64,000 nt of DNA from Chitinophaga agrisoli (GTDB taxonomy: Bacteria > Bacteroidota > Bacteroidia > Chitinophagales > Chitinophagaceae), in the NCBI RefSeq assembly GCF_008386695.1, contig NZ_VUOC01000001.1:1276347-1340346 (forward strand), in the 5' to 3' direction. Positions 25,837-34,216 of this stretch are shown one piece after another. The position numbers and the translations under genes are program-made. The notes under the pieces are model-generated. The model saw only the letters and a program-made list of their open reading frames with translations. It was not told the origin of the DNA and did not search any database. Position 1 is the stretch's first letter. The number at the start of each line of letters is the position of its first letter.

Positions 25837-26115
25837 CCGTTATTTTAATAGAGAGCGCAAAGATAGTGAAAAATGGTCCATTGCATATTGTATTTAGATA
25901 ATTGAAGGCGGCCCTTGGATACCGCCCGCGGACTCGCTAATCGTTCAACCACGCCCCGCCGACTGCCCATTTTTGACATTTGCCCGCTTCGCCAACTATC
26001 TATCCCAGCCAAATCATACAACCGGGTCAACCCGTAATTCATCCTTTCATAACCAGCAACAGTCTATCTATCAATCATTTAACCATCCCATCACCCTCTT
26101 CCCCCAAAAATCCCC
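25837..26115. other. Intergenic region, pyrimidine-rich on the plus strand
   Basis: Divergent spacer between the TPR and GntR genes. The plus strand from 25970 to 26130 is unusually rich in C and T and poor in G, with no stem-loop or open frame of interest. The only functional signal I see is the promoter at 26116-26146. Confidence 0.4.
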
Positions 26116-26146
26116 TTGCATTTCCCAACCAACTCAACTACCTTTG
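26116..26146 (+). promoter_or_regulatory. Bacteroidota-type promoter of the GntR-fsr operon
   Basis: TTG (26116-26118), a 20-base spacer, and TACCTTTG (26139-26146), which fits the -33/-7 TTTG...TAnnTTTG consensus. The predicted start near 26152 leaves a very short leader to the ATG at 26164 and excludes the upstream in-frame ATG at 26116. Confidence 0.7.
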
Positions 26147-26163
26147 CGTCATCATATCATCTG

Positions 26164-26847
26164 ATGAATAATACCACTCCCATAAAACGGCTTAGTCTTA
26201 CTGATGAGGTAGCCCAGCGTATCCAGCAGCAGATCTCCCTGGGGCAATACCAACCCGGTGACAAACTGCCTACAGAGCCGGCCCTGATGCAGGAATTCGG
26301 CGTAGGCCGCTCTTCCATCCGGGAAGCAGTCCGCATTTTGGCCAATGCTGGCGTACTTCGGGTACAGCAAGGCGTTGGCACATTTGTGGAAGCCCCCAAT
26401 GGCGCGGAGCCACTCTCGCAACGCCTCAGAAGGGCAGATTTTTCCGACCTGGATGAAGTCCGGCAGCTGCTCGAGCAGAAAATAGCGGAAAAAGCAGCCC
26501 TGTACCGTACAGATGCAGATATAGAAAAGATGCGGGAATGCCTCCAGACACGGGACGAGCTCTCAGCGGCTAACGATATAATGGGCTGTATAAAGGCAGA
26601 TATCGCCTTTCACACGGCTGTTGCCGCAGCGGCAAAGAACAGCATCATGGCAGACCTGCACACCACCGTGGCGCAGCACATGCTGCAGCATTTCATGGTA
26701 ACACATACCACGACAAAGCCTTTTGTCGATACCCAGCAATGGCACTGGCAATTATTGCAAAGCATCATCGATCAGAAGCCGGAGGAGGTGCAGGAATTGG
26801 TATCCCTCATCGTAGGCTACCGCGTACAGGCCCAATCCAATCATTGA
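26164..26847 (+). CDS. FadR-type GntR transcriptional regulator
   Basis: A 227-residue regulator. Residues ~10-75 form the GntR winged HTH (SLGQYQPGDKLPTEPALMQ and VGRSSIREAVRILANAGVL), and residues ~95-220 the all-helical FCD/FadR effector domain (DLDEVRQLLEQKIAEKAAL). It lies 18 bases upstream of an MFS exporter gene and shares its promoter, so it probably regulates that operon. The ligand is unknown. Confidence 0.92.
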   Translation: MNNTTPIKRLSLTDEVAQRIQQQISLGQYQPGDKLPTEPALMQEFGVGRSSIREAVRILANAGVLRVQQGVGTFVEAPNGAEPLSQRLRRADFSDLDEVRQLLEQKIAEKAALYRTDADIEKMRECLQTRDELSAANDIMGCIKADIAFHTAVAAAAKNSIMADLHTTVAQHMLQHFMVTHTTTKPFVDTQQWHWQLLQSIIDQKPEEVQELVSLIVGYRVQAQSNH

Positions 26848-26865
26848 TATAACGATATAATTTTT

Positions 26866-28098
26866 ATGGACACGGAAACAAAAGCAACAACCGCAGTATT
26901 ATCCGAAACGGCAAGGGAAACAGCAGAAAAAACGGTATTCTCCATACTGCTGGCCCTCAGCTTTTCACATTTGTTGAATGACACTATTCAGTCCCTTATA
27001 CCGGCCATCTACCCGGTAGTAAAAGACTCTCTGAAGATCAGCTTTACGCAGGTAGGCCTTATTACGCTTACCTTTCAAATGACCGCCTCTATCCTGCAGC
27101 CGCTGGTAGGCTGGTACACAGACAAACATCCTATGCCTTATTCCCTGGCCATTGGAATGGGCTTTACATTGATAGGTCTTATCTGCCTCTCTCTGGCGCA
27201 CAGCTTCGTAATAGTACTGGTAGCAGTAGGGTTGGTAGGTATGGGTTCCGCCGTATTCCATCCGGAATCATCCCGGCTGGCCTATATGGCCTCCGGTGGC
27301 CGGCACGGTATGGCGCAATCTCTTTTCCAACTTGGTGGGAATGCCGGCAGCTCCCTGGGCCCGCTGTTAGCAGCCCTGATCATTGTGCCTTATGGCCAGT
27401 TTAACGTGATCTGGTTTTCAATAGCAGCCCTGCTGGCTATTGTGGTAATGTTAAATATCGCCGCCTGGTATAAGGGTAATAAACATCGTGTAAAACCTAA
27501 ACGCCGTGCGGCAGATGGTACCGCGGTACAGTTGCCTAAAAGCAAGATCGTGTTTGCCCTGTGCATCCTGCTGGTGCTTATCTTCTCCAAGTATTTTTAC
27601 ATGGCCAGCATGACCAGCTACTACACCTTCTACCTCATCGATAAATTCCATCTGTCTGTACAGAGCGCGCAGTTCCACCTGTTCATCTTCCTGTTTGCCA
27701 TAGCTGCAGGTACGCTTATTGGCGGCCCGGTGGGCGACCGCATAGGCCGCAAATATGTGATATGGATCTCTATACTGGGTGTAGCGCCGTTTACTTTGCT
27801 GCTGCCGCACGTAAATCTTTTCTGGACTTCTGTGCTCAGCGTATTCATTGGCGTAATATTATCCTCCGCTTTCTCCGCCATCCTGGTATATGCCCAGGAG
27901 CTGGTACCGGGTAAAGTGGGTATGATCGCCGGTTTGTTCTTTGGTCTGGCCTTTGGTATGGCGGGTATTGGCTCTGCCGTATTAGGCCGCCTGGCAGATC
28001 ATACCAGCATTAACTACGTATTCCAGGTTTGCGCCTGGTTACCGCTGATAGGCCTGCTCACTGGCTTCCTGCCCGATGTAGAGAAGAAGCGTAAATAA
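26866..28098 (+). CDS. fsr: MFS transporter, fosmidomycin-resistance (Fsr) type
   Basis: A 410-residue 12-helix MFS protein. The first helix motif FSHLLNDTIQSLIPAIYPVVK, the DK-rich loop GWYTDKHPMP and FHPESSRLAYMASGGRHGMAQS are characteristic of the Fsr family, which exports fosmidomycin and related drugs by proton antiport. The charged loop in the middle (NKHRVKPKRRAADG) separates the two six-helix halves. It is cotranscribed with the GntR regulator. The real substrate in this organism is not known, though Fsr homologues are common in this phylum. Confidence 0.88.
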   Translation: MDTETKATTAVLSETARETAEKTVFSILLALSFSHLLNDTIQSLIPAIYPVVKDSLKISFTQVGLITLTFQMTASILQPLVGWYTDKHPMPYSLAIGMGFTLIGLICLSLAHSFVIVLVAVGLVGMGSAVFHPESSRLAYMASGGRHGMAQSLFQLGGNAGSSLGPLLAALIIVPYGQFNVIWFSIAALLAIVVMLNIAAWYKGNKHRVKPKRRAADGTAVQLPKSKIVFALCILLVLIFSKYFYMASMTSYYTFYLIDKFHLSVQSAQFHLFIFLFAIAAGTLIGGPVGDRIGRKYVIWISILGVAPFTLLLPHVNLFWTSVLSVFIGVILSSAFSAILVYAQELVPGKVGMIAGLFFGLAFGMAGIGSAVLGRLADHTSINYVFQVCAWLPLIGLLTGFLPDVEKKRK

Positions 28099-28434
28099 AA
28101 GATATCATTCCGCTGCGTTGCTCACTTTAGCGGGCGCGGCGCCCTGTTCCCCGCTGGCCGGTAAGATCGTCACCCAAATCCTGGCGATGTTTGCCGGCTA
28201 GCGCTTTTGAGGGGTTTACTGCCTCCGGAAACTGTCCCTGTACATCCAACGTCTCTCCCGGATCATGCAATGCTTCCGGTCCCTGCACATCCACCACCCC
28301 TCCCGGGTCATGCCGCGATCATCTGACACTTCCGGTCGCTGGCAAACAAATTTTTTGTAACTTATTACGTATTTCGAACCTATTGCGAAACGGGAAGCAA
28401 CCCATAAAGACAGAGATAAAGTCTTTTTACAATC
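28099..28434. other. Intergenic region with degenerate 45-bp repeat
   Basis: No gene is supported. From 28223 to 28337 the sequence has two copies and a partial third of a 45-base unit: TCCCTG(T/C)ACATCCA at 28235 and 28280, and TCCCGG(A/G)TCATG at 28256 and 28301. The third copy keeps only CTTCCGGTC (28329-28337). An open frame over it (28191-28496) translates the repeat into Cys/Pro/Ser-rich text and is probably not a gene. Confidence 0.5.
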
Positions 28435-29019
28435 ATGATATCCGGACTATCACAGTTTTTTCAAAAGATCCGCACATATACCAATCTGACGGCTGAAGCA
28501 GAAAAAGCATGGACGGATCTGCTACAGGAAAAAACCTTTCAAAAAGGAGCGGATTTTATCAGCATGGGACAAACGCCTCAAAAGGTAGCCTTTGTCACTA
28601 AAGGACTTTTTTCCCAATACTATATCACTGACAATGGCGATACAGTTATAAAATATTTCTTCCCGGAGGGCAGGATTGCAGGTTCAATCCCCGCCACATT
28701 AACAAGATCCGCAAGTCTTTTTACTATTACCGCATTAGAGGATACAACTGTTCTCGAATACAATTTCCATGATTTTAAGAAATTGGTCTCCATTTACCCT
28801 GACATCGCCGGATTTTACATTCGTTACATGGAGCAGCATTGGATCATAGACAAAGAGCCGTTCGAAATCTCCTTGCGAAATGATACCGCCAAAACCCGCT
28901 ATGATGAATTCCTCAAAAACTACCCGGAATTAGTGAACCGGTTAAAAAAACATCATTTAGCCGCCTATCTTGGCATTACGCCCACGCAGCTGAGCAGGAT
29001 CTTCTTCGCCAACAAATAA
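28435..29019 (+). CDS. Crp/Fnr family transcriptional regulator
   Basis: A 194-residue protein with an N-terminal cyclic-nucleotide-binding-type beta barrel (residues ~25-115; FISMGQTPQKVAFVTKGLFSQ and IKYFFPEGRIAGS) and a C-terminal HTH (HHLAAYLGITPTQLSRIFF). The barrel lacks an obvious phosphate-binding cassette, so it may sense something other than cAMP, as do many Bacteroidota Crp-like proteins. It lies 86 bases upstream of a VOC protein on the same strand and may regulate it. Base composition of this gene and the next two appears more AT-rich than the surroundings. Confidence 0.9.
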   Translation: MISGLSQFFQKIRTYTNLTAEAEKAWTDLLQEKTFQKGADFISMGQTPQKVAFVTKGLFSQYYITDNGDTVIKYFFPEGRIAGSIPATLTRSASLFTITALEDTTVLEYNFHDFKKLVSIYPDIAGFYIRYMEQHWIIDKEPFEISLRNDTAKTRYDEFLKNYPELVNRLKKHHLAAYLGITPTQLSRIFFANK

Positions 29020-29105
29020 TTTTTTGCTTTCTCAACATATGTAAAGGGTTTTGAAAGAGCACTGTCTCATTTTTGTACCATCAATAACAATTAAAACAGT
29101 TAAAA

Positions 29106-29516
29106 ATGGCAACAAAAGTATTCATCAATCTCCCCGTGAAGGAGCTGAACAGATCAATGGATTTCTTCACAGCGCTGGGATTTAGCTTTAACCCGCAATT
29201 CACAGATGAAAAAGCTGCCTGTATGGTAGTAAGTGAAAGCATCTACGTAATGCTCCTTACCGAAAGCTATTTTCAGACCTTCACCCGCAAAAGTATTGCT
29301 AACGCAACTCAATCAACGGAAGTGCTGATTGCATTAGATGCCGCCTCCAGGGACGAGGCCAAACAAATGATCAGCAAAGCCCAATCCTTAGGCGCCCAGA
29401 TCTACGCAGAGCCTCAAGACCACGGATGGATGTATCAACACAGCTTTGCAGACCTCGACGGCCACCAGTGGGAATTTGTTTATATGGATGAATCACAGCT
29501 GCCCAATCAGGAGTAA
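29106..29516 (+). CDS. VOC superfamily (glyoxalase/bleomycin-resistance fold) protein
   Basis: A 136-residue protein with two beta-alpha-beta-beta-beta modules (FINLPVKELNRSMDFFTALGF and GWMYQHSFADLDGHQWEFVYMD). The second module ends with the Glu (WEF) that binds metal in many VOC enzymes. It may act as a small-molecule lyase, dioxygenase or drug-binding protein; the DUF-type group with IYVMLLTESYF is widespread and uncharacterised. It follows the Crp-like regulator. Confidence 0.88.
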   Translation: MATKVFINLPVKELNRSMDFFTALGFSFNPQFTDEKAACMVVSESIYVMLLTESYFQTFTRKSIANATQSTEVLIALDAASRDEAKQMISKAQSLGAQIYAEPQDHGWMYQHSFADLDGHQWEFVYMDESQLPNQE

Positions 29517-29686
29517 CATTGAATGAGTTGCCGCTTACCCTTTTGTTGTTCCGCTCAACTCAATCAAATTATCACCTCCTGCATTCATTATCCCAAAATG
29601 TAGCTGAGTATACGGTACATACAGAATCTTTACACCGGCACAGGCAGAACAGCAAAACTTAAATATCAACAGTTACCTGATTACAA

Positions 29687-29716
29687 TTGGCAGTTTACTG
29701 ACACGTATTATCTTTA
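29687..29716 (+). promoter_or_regulatory. Bacteroidota-type promoter of the DUF1801 gene
   Basis: TTG (29687-29689), 19 bases, TATCTTTA (29709-29716), one mismatch to TAnnTTTG. The ATG at 29749 follows. Confidence 0.5.
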
Positions 29717-29748
29717 GTCTTACCTATATTCATAAAACCAAAAGCATC

Positions 29749-30111
29749 ATGCCCACGACCAACAAAATCGACGAGTTTGTAAGTAAACTCACACATCCCT
29801 TAAAAGCTGAAATTGAAGCAGTCATTAAGATTATCCGCGAAGCCAGCACAAAACTGGAAGAAGACGTAAAATGGGGCGGCCCAAGTTTTGACTACCAAGA
29901 ACCAATGGCCACCATGAATCCCAGAATTACAGATTATGTCGTTTTCATTTTCCACAAAGGCGAACTGTTAAACGATAAGACCGGATTGCTTGAACCTGCG
30001 CCTAAAGGCAAAGCATATGCAAAATTTCATTCAATGGACGATGTGAAAAAGCATAAAGCAGATCTCCAAAAGGTCATAAAGGACTGGATAAAACTAATGG
30101 ACCAACAATAG
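29749..30111 (+). CDS. DUF1801 domain protein
   Basis: A 120-residue protein with the YdhG/DUF1801 fold: ISKLTHP-like start, EDVKWGGPSFDY and the C-terminal DVKKHKADLQKVIKDWIKL. The family (related to iron-chaperone frataxin-like YdhG) has no settled function. It has its own promoter and a downstream terminator, so it is a monocistronic unit. Confidence 0.85.
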   Translation: MPTTNKIDEFVSKLTHPLKAEIEAVIKIIREASTKLEEDVKWGGPSFDYQEPMATMNPRITDYVVFIFHKGELLNDKTGLLEPAPKGKAYAKFHSMDDVKKHKADLQKVIKDWIKLMDQQ

Positions 30112-30205
30112 GTTTTAAACAAGAATGCCAGCCCTAACCGTATTGGGTACCTGGCAGGCTGACGTATCTCATAAACTAATTACTACATCTAAACTTATCC
30201 GCTTC

Positions 30206-30238
30206 GATAAAAGCTGCTGCTCTTCAGTGGCTTTTATC
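30206..30238 (+). terminator. Terminator of the DUF1801 gene
   Basis: GATAAAAGC (30206-30214) pairs perfectly with GCTTTTATC (30230-30238), followed by TTTTG. It lies 95 bases after the stop codon and before the convergent DUF488 gene. Confidence 0.75.
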
Positions 30239-30339
30239 TTTTGTAAACGCTATTGATCGCTAACTAACCTAAAAGTCCCATTACTATATTTGAATACACC
30301 ATAGCATCTACCGGACCATCAACAGTTACCCATCCCATT

Positions 30340-30819
30340 TCAAACAATCCCCATCATCTGCTCCTTTATCAACCCCTTCTCATCAATATGATGCACGATC
30401 ACCTGCTCTTGCACCAGCACTGCGCCTATCAGCTTACTGCGGTGACACCTCGCCGGATCACTCTCACTACACATGATCGCCAGCGGCACATTCTGTGCAT
30501 ACGCCTTTTGAAGCCGGCGGATGCTATCCTTAAAACTGTCCTTCGCACTGATCACCTCGTAATTTACACAGCCATCCGTCTGGTAACAATCCGGGTCCGA
30601 CGGCCGCCCTCCCAGGCTGTCGCCCATAAATACATAACGGATGCCCTGCAGGGCCAGCGCAGTCTGTAACTGATTACGGTTAAACTGGGGGTTAAAACGG
30701 GAGTAAGGAATGGAGCGCACATCTATCAGGTAGCGGATCTGGTAGGTATGCAGTAGCTCAATAAGTTCCGTAATGGTCCTTCGCCCGTGTCCAATGGTAT
30801 ATAGGGGTCGCTTTTCCAT
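30340..30819 (-). CDS. DUF488 domain protein
   Basis: A 159-residue protein with the DUF488 marks TIGHGRRTITELIELL at the N-terminus, DVRSIPYSRFNPQFNR in the middle and IMCSESDPARCHRSKLIG near the C-terminus with the conserved Cys, Arg and His. The family is of unknown function. A perfect 11-bp palindrome sits 6 bases upstream of the start and is a likely operator. It is monocistronic. Confidence 0.9.
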   Translation of the reverse strand: MEKRPLYTIGHGRRTITELIELLHTYQIRYLIDVRSIPYSRFNPQFNRNQLQTALALQGIRYVFMGDSLGGRPSDPDCYQTDGCVNYEVISAKDSFKDSIRRLQKAYAQNVPLAIMCSESDPARCHRSKLIGAVLVQEQVIVHHIDEKGLIKEQMMGIV

Positions 30820-30825
30820 ATTCTA

Positions 30826-30848
30826 AATTACTAAAATTTTTAGTAATT
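30826..30848. promoter_or_regulatory. Palindromic operator candidate upstream of DUF488
   Basis: AATTACTAAAA (30826-30836), T, TTTTAGTAATT (30838-30848): an exact 11-bp inverted repeat 7 bases before the DUF488 start codon. It lacks a GC stem, so a protein-binding site is more likely than a terminator. Confidence 0.55.
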
Positions 30849-30931
30849 CGGATGGCTTTTATTGAAATGGCCACAATTTGGCGCTTGAAATTCCGGCGAA
30901 TTTGGTACGCACTGCGTTCCAAAAAAAACAA

Positions 30932-30953
30932 ACCCGGCCGTCTCCGACCGGGC
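30932..30953 (-). terminator. Terminator of the secreted nuclease gene
   Basis: On the minus strand GCCCGGTC pairs with GGCCGGGT (8 bp with two G-U pairs) around GGAGAC; an eight-U tract (complement of 30921-30928) follows a few bases on. Confidence 0.85.
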
Positions 30954-30978
30954 TATAATCAATGCCTTATCCCAACCA

Positions 30979-32328
30979 TTACTGGTTATCCACCCTCGCC
31001 TCTATCGTCTGCTGCACAGACGCCGGCAAACTAGATAAAAGATCATACCCCGTAGCGCTTTCAATCGCATCTACAGAAGTCCTGTACTGTTTCCAATCTG
31101 TGCTGGTAGTATTAATATTCGGCGTATTCACCGCAATCACACGTGTGCCGGTTGTAATACGGCCCAGGTCATTATTCCCGTTCGGTATCACCACCAGTAC
31201 TTTCCACACACGGGCAGGCACAGTCACATGGCCATTATCAATAGTATTTACCGTGCCATTGCTGCCGGTACCGCCAGTGCCATAGCTACCCATAATAACA
31301 TACACCTCATTCCCGGCGGATACAAGTGAGCGTCCATAGCTCTCCAGGTTATTCCAGGTCTGCTGGTTATTATTAGGCGCCTGCGGTATCATGTTCGTCA
31401 TCAGGAAAGTGGCAGAGTTGGCCGTGGTAGAAGAAGTCCTGTCTGCAGAGGGACAGTTATGCCCACGGTCAAAACCGCTGCCGGAATAGCTGGTGGCCTG
31501 TACCTGGTACCAGCCGGAAGGCAGGGTATTATCCGCGCGGAAATCATCCTGACGGTCAGCACTGCCAATGTCGGAGCTGCCGAGGTGCCAGCTAACCCAG
31601 TTAGGGGTACCGCGGTCACGGTTATAAGACAGCGTATAATAGGTCCTTACCATCAGGTAGTTGCCGGGATTGGAGGTGCTGGCTACCGCGCCGCTTGGAT
31701 TGCCCAGCAGCAGGTTATCATTATCGCCGGGGGTAGGCGTGCCACCGCCGCCGGTGCTGCCGGAGCTTACCGTGATATTGTCAATATTGATACGGTTGCT
31801 GCCGCCGGATACCTTGCGGATAGACAGGCGGTAGCTGCCGCTGATGTTAACAGTGAAGCTAGCCGTTTGCAGGCTGGTAGAAGAGCTGGTAATGGTGCTG
31901 CCTGCCTGGCTGTAGCTGCTGCCGCCATTGGTGGAGATCCACAATTGCCAGGTGCTGCTGCCATCACTGCCAAACACGCCATGGCCAATGGTGATGGTGG
32001 TAGCGCCGCCAGTGGCGTCAAAGTTCATGGTAAGGCTACCCGTGTTGCGGATACGGGCGCTCTTAGCGCCTGTTTTGGCGTCTGTGCTCAGATCGCCAAC
32101 CAATGCGTCGTTAAAGCTCCATGATCCGCTGCCCAGGGTAACATTGCCGGTGGCATAGGCCGTCTTGGAGCCGGTTTCAAAGGTCTCAGATAAAGTGGTT
32201 ACCGCAGCAATATTGGCAGACATCTGCGCATTGCCGGGCATAGGTTGTAAAGGCGGTGTAACAGCTTCTTTGGTACATGCAGCTAATAGCAGCACCAACA
32301 AGATGGCATAACGGGCCTGGATCTTCAT
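30979..32328 (-). CDS. Secreted lipoprotein DNA/RNA non-specific endonuclease with jelly-roll domain
   Basis: A 449-residue protein. The signal peptide ends in LLLAACTK (lipobox Cys near residue 18). Residues ~45-200 form a beta-rich domain (SETFETGSKTAYATGNVTLG and SSTWQLWISTNGGSSYSQAG), which resembles secreted carbohydrate- or surface-binding modules. A Gly/Thr/Pro linker (GSTGGGGTPTPGDNDN) follows. Residues ~215-445 are the NUC1 endonuclease domain with the DRGH active site (GFDRGHNCPSADR) and a downstream Asn-containing metal site (TNMIPQAPNNNQQTWNNLE). It likely degrades extracellular DNA or RNA for phosphate and nucleoside scavenging. It is monocistronic. Confidence 0.93.
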   Translation of the reverse strand: MKIQARYAILLVLLLAACTKEAVTPPLQPMPGNAQMSANIAAVTTLSETFETGSKTAYATGNVTLGSGSWSFNDALVGDLSTDAKTGAKSARIRNTGSLTMNFDATGGATTITIGHGVFGSDGSSTWQLWISTNGGSSYSQAGSTITSSSTSLQTASFTVNISGSYRLSIRKVSGGSNRINIDNITVSSGSTGGGGTPTPGDNDNLLLGNPSGAVASTSNPGNYLMVRTYYTLSYNRDRGTPNWVSWHLGSSDIGSADRQDDFRADNTLPSGWYQVQATSYSGSGFDRGHNCPSADRTSSTTANSATFLMTNMIPQAPNNNQQTWNNLESYGRSLVSAGNEVYVIMGSYGTGGTGSNGTVNTIDNGHVTVPARVWKVLVVIPNGNNDLGRITTGTRVIAVNTPNINTTSTDWKQYRTSVDAIESATGYDLLSSLPASVQQTIEARVDNQ

Positions 32329-32503
32329 GATAGTTTGTTTAGATGGTTTTCAAAAAAGGGAATTAATAGGATTGCTCCGGTTCGTGTTTTTAATGGAATG
32401 CTCTGAAGTTTGCTTTAGATAAAATATGGCTTTGATTACGGCCCGAAAATACGCCGCTTGATGGAGTATTAATATGCGGATATGTTATCTGAACTTTAAA
32501 TAA

Positions 32504-32536
32504 CGCAGGCAATGTTAGATTCTAACATTGCCTGCG
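32504..32536 (-). terminator. Long perfect hairpin downstream of the bestrophin gene
   Basis: CGCAGGCAATGTTAGA and TCTAACATTGCCTGCG (16 bp) around a single T, flanked by GGGGGGG. On the minus strand GTTATTT follows, which is a poor U tract, so it may be a terminator or an RNA-protection element. Confidence 0.55.
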
Positions 32537-32625
32537 GGGGGGTTAACAGTGATGTTACTTCGTACTCGCGCCAACCGCTACCATGTTACCATCACAATGG
32601 CTATAATATAATTACCACGGTACAA

Positions 32626-33537
32626 TTACAATATATAGAACCGCTCTGCCTGCTGCGTCTCCGGTACTTGCCTGTCCTGCAATATCTGCTTCAGATCCCG
32701 CTCAATATTCCGGGAGATAGCCGTCACCGGCGTATCCGTAGGTTTATTCTCAAACGGGTCCTGCAAATGGATGGCCATTTTCTCGATCAACAAGAAGGAA
32801 GCAGAGATCGCTACCACCAGCGGTATCTCAATCACCCCAAAGAATTCTATCAAGCCAAAAGGCAGCAGGATAATAAACAGGTTCATGGTGAGATGGATGT
32901 ACAGGCTATACGTGGCCGGGAATATTGTATTCTTGATACGCTCACATTTTCCCATTGAGTCACACAGCCGCGTCAGCGTTCTGTCCAGTTCCACCTGCTG
33001 GTAACGGTTGATCCATCCCTGTTTCAGCGCATAGTCCAGATCGCGGGCATGCAGCTCCAGTAAGGCTACCGGTTTATTATCAAATTTGGAAATATATTCC
33101 AGTTCCCGCGCGCTGATCAGCCGGTCCAACCCATGCATAGGCATCAGCTTACGTAAGGATTGCCCCAGTGCATAACACCAGGCGATCTGCCGTTTTACAA
33201 ACAGTTCCCGGAAACGCATCACCTCCGGTGGCGTCTCCTCCGGGTGGGCGGTAAACGTGATCAGCTGCCGCGTAAGCGTGCGCGAATCATTTACAATTGC
33301 GCCCCAGATAATACGGGCCTCCCACCAGCGCTCATAAGCCTGGTTAGAGCGGAAACCTAATAACAACGAGATCACCGTGCCCAGTATAGCCGGTATGGCT
33401 ATGGGCACGGAAATCCTTAACGCATGGAAATTATGATGGAAGATAGCGATCGCCATAGCATACAGCGATATCCATACAAGTTCAAACTTGATCTTACCAA
33501 ACACGTAACCGAAAGGAATATTCTCTTTAAGTAGCAT
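32626..33537 (-). CDS. Bestrophin family ion channel
   Basis: A 303-residue membrane protein of the bestrophin/UPF0187 group: N-terminal VFGKIKFELVWISLYAMAIA, GTVISLLLGFRSNQAYERWWEARIIWG and a C-terminal helical region ending in a charged tail. Prokaryotic members are pentameric and conduct cations. ATG at 33537 (MLLKENIPFG) is chosen because upstream codons at 33567 are not family-like. It is next to a universal stress protein and upstream of a long hairpin. The role in this organism is unknown. Confidence 0.9.
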   Translation of the reverse strand: MLLKENIPFGYVFGKIKFELVWISLYAMAIAIFHHNFHALRISVPIAIPAILGTVISLLLGFRSNQAYERWWEARIIWGAIVNDSRTLTRQLITFTAHPEETPPEVMRFRELFVKRQIAWCYALGQSLRKLMPMHGLDRLISARELEYISKFDNKPVALLELHARDLDYALKQGWINRYQQVELDRTLTRLCDSMGKCERIKNTIFPATYSLYIHLTMNLFIILLPFGLIEFFGVIEIPLVVAISASFLLIEKMAIHLQDPFENKPTDTPVTAISRNIERDLKQILQDRQVPETQQAERFYIL

Positions 33538-33602
33538 ACAACACAATTTTAGTTGGGACATGAACAAACGGCCGTTCTGCAGTAACAGCCGTTCTAAAAT
33601 GA

Positions 33603-34082
33603 TCAGGCAGTAGCAGCTGGCCGCAGGATCTTTATACGCAGGGAATCTTCGCGGCCATTGGGCGTTAAGGACAACAGCTGACAGCCGGACTTTTCAATAA
33701 TGCGCAAGGGATCGATACTGTTTTTGGTTACCTTATTAAAACGGTAATACCGGTCATATGCGATCAGCGAAATAGCATTGCCAAACAGGAAGTTCTTGAA
33801 CACCGCAATGGTGCTGCCATAAAAACATTCTACCTTAATACTGTTAATACGGGCGGGATAACTCTTCTCCAGTTCCGCGCACACCTTGCGGAATTCTTCG
33901 CTGATGTGCTCGTAATCTTTCATCCGGCGGGATAGCATCATCAGTTCCTGGATATTGTCAGACATTTTAAAGAAATGCACCAGCAATATGTTCATAGGCT
34001 CGTTAATTTCGGCGTTTACTGCCGCCTTTACCATGTCCAGTGAGCGTACGCTAAAGTCAGTGGGGATTAAAATATTTTTCAT
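33603..34082 (-). CDS. Universal stress protein family
   Basis: A 159-residue single-domain protein starting MKNILIPTDFSVRSLDMVK, the first strand and helix of a UspA fold. The C-terminal GxxG-S/T nucleotide-binding phrase of ATP-binding members is not evident (IEKSGCQLLSLTP in its place), so it may belong to the non-ATP-binding group. The reading frame extends upstream to an ATG at 34127, but 34082 matches family starts. It lies between the bestrophin gene and a histidine kinase, all on the minus strand. Confidence 0.8.
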   Translation of the reverse strand: MKNILIPTDFSVRSLDMVKAAVNAEINEPMNILLVHFFKMSDNIQELMMLSRRMKDYEHISEEFRKVCAELEKSYPARINSIKVECFYGSTIAVFKNFLFGNAISLIAYDRYYRFNKVTKNSIDPLRIIEKSGCQLLSLTPNGREDSLRIKILRPAATA

Positions 34083-34216
34083 ACACAATGTTTTTTGATG
34101 TTCTTGTTTTGTAGCACAAAGAAACACCCGCGGGGTTAGGGCGGCTTAAGAGCAGCATTAGAATGTTATGAGGAAGAGATTAGAACGGGATTAGAGAATA
34201 GGTATGTAGTTGATTA

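Noticed and set aside
28191-28496. Open frame of 101 codons, Cys/Pro/Ser-rich
   Set aside because: Its composition is produced by the 45-bp DNA repeat, it overlaps the start of the Crp-like gene, and it has no family signature.
31459-32124. Long Ala/Gly-rich plus-strand frame opposite the nuclease gene
   Set aside because: It is antisense to the beta-rich domain coding region and lacks any conserved motif.
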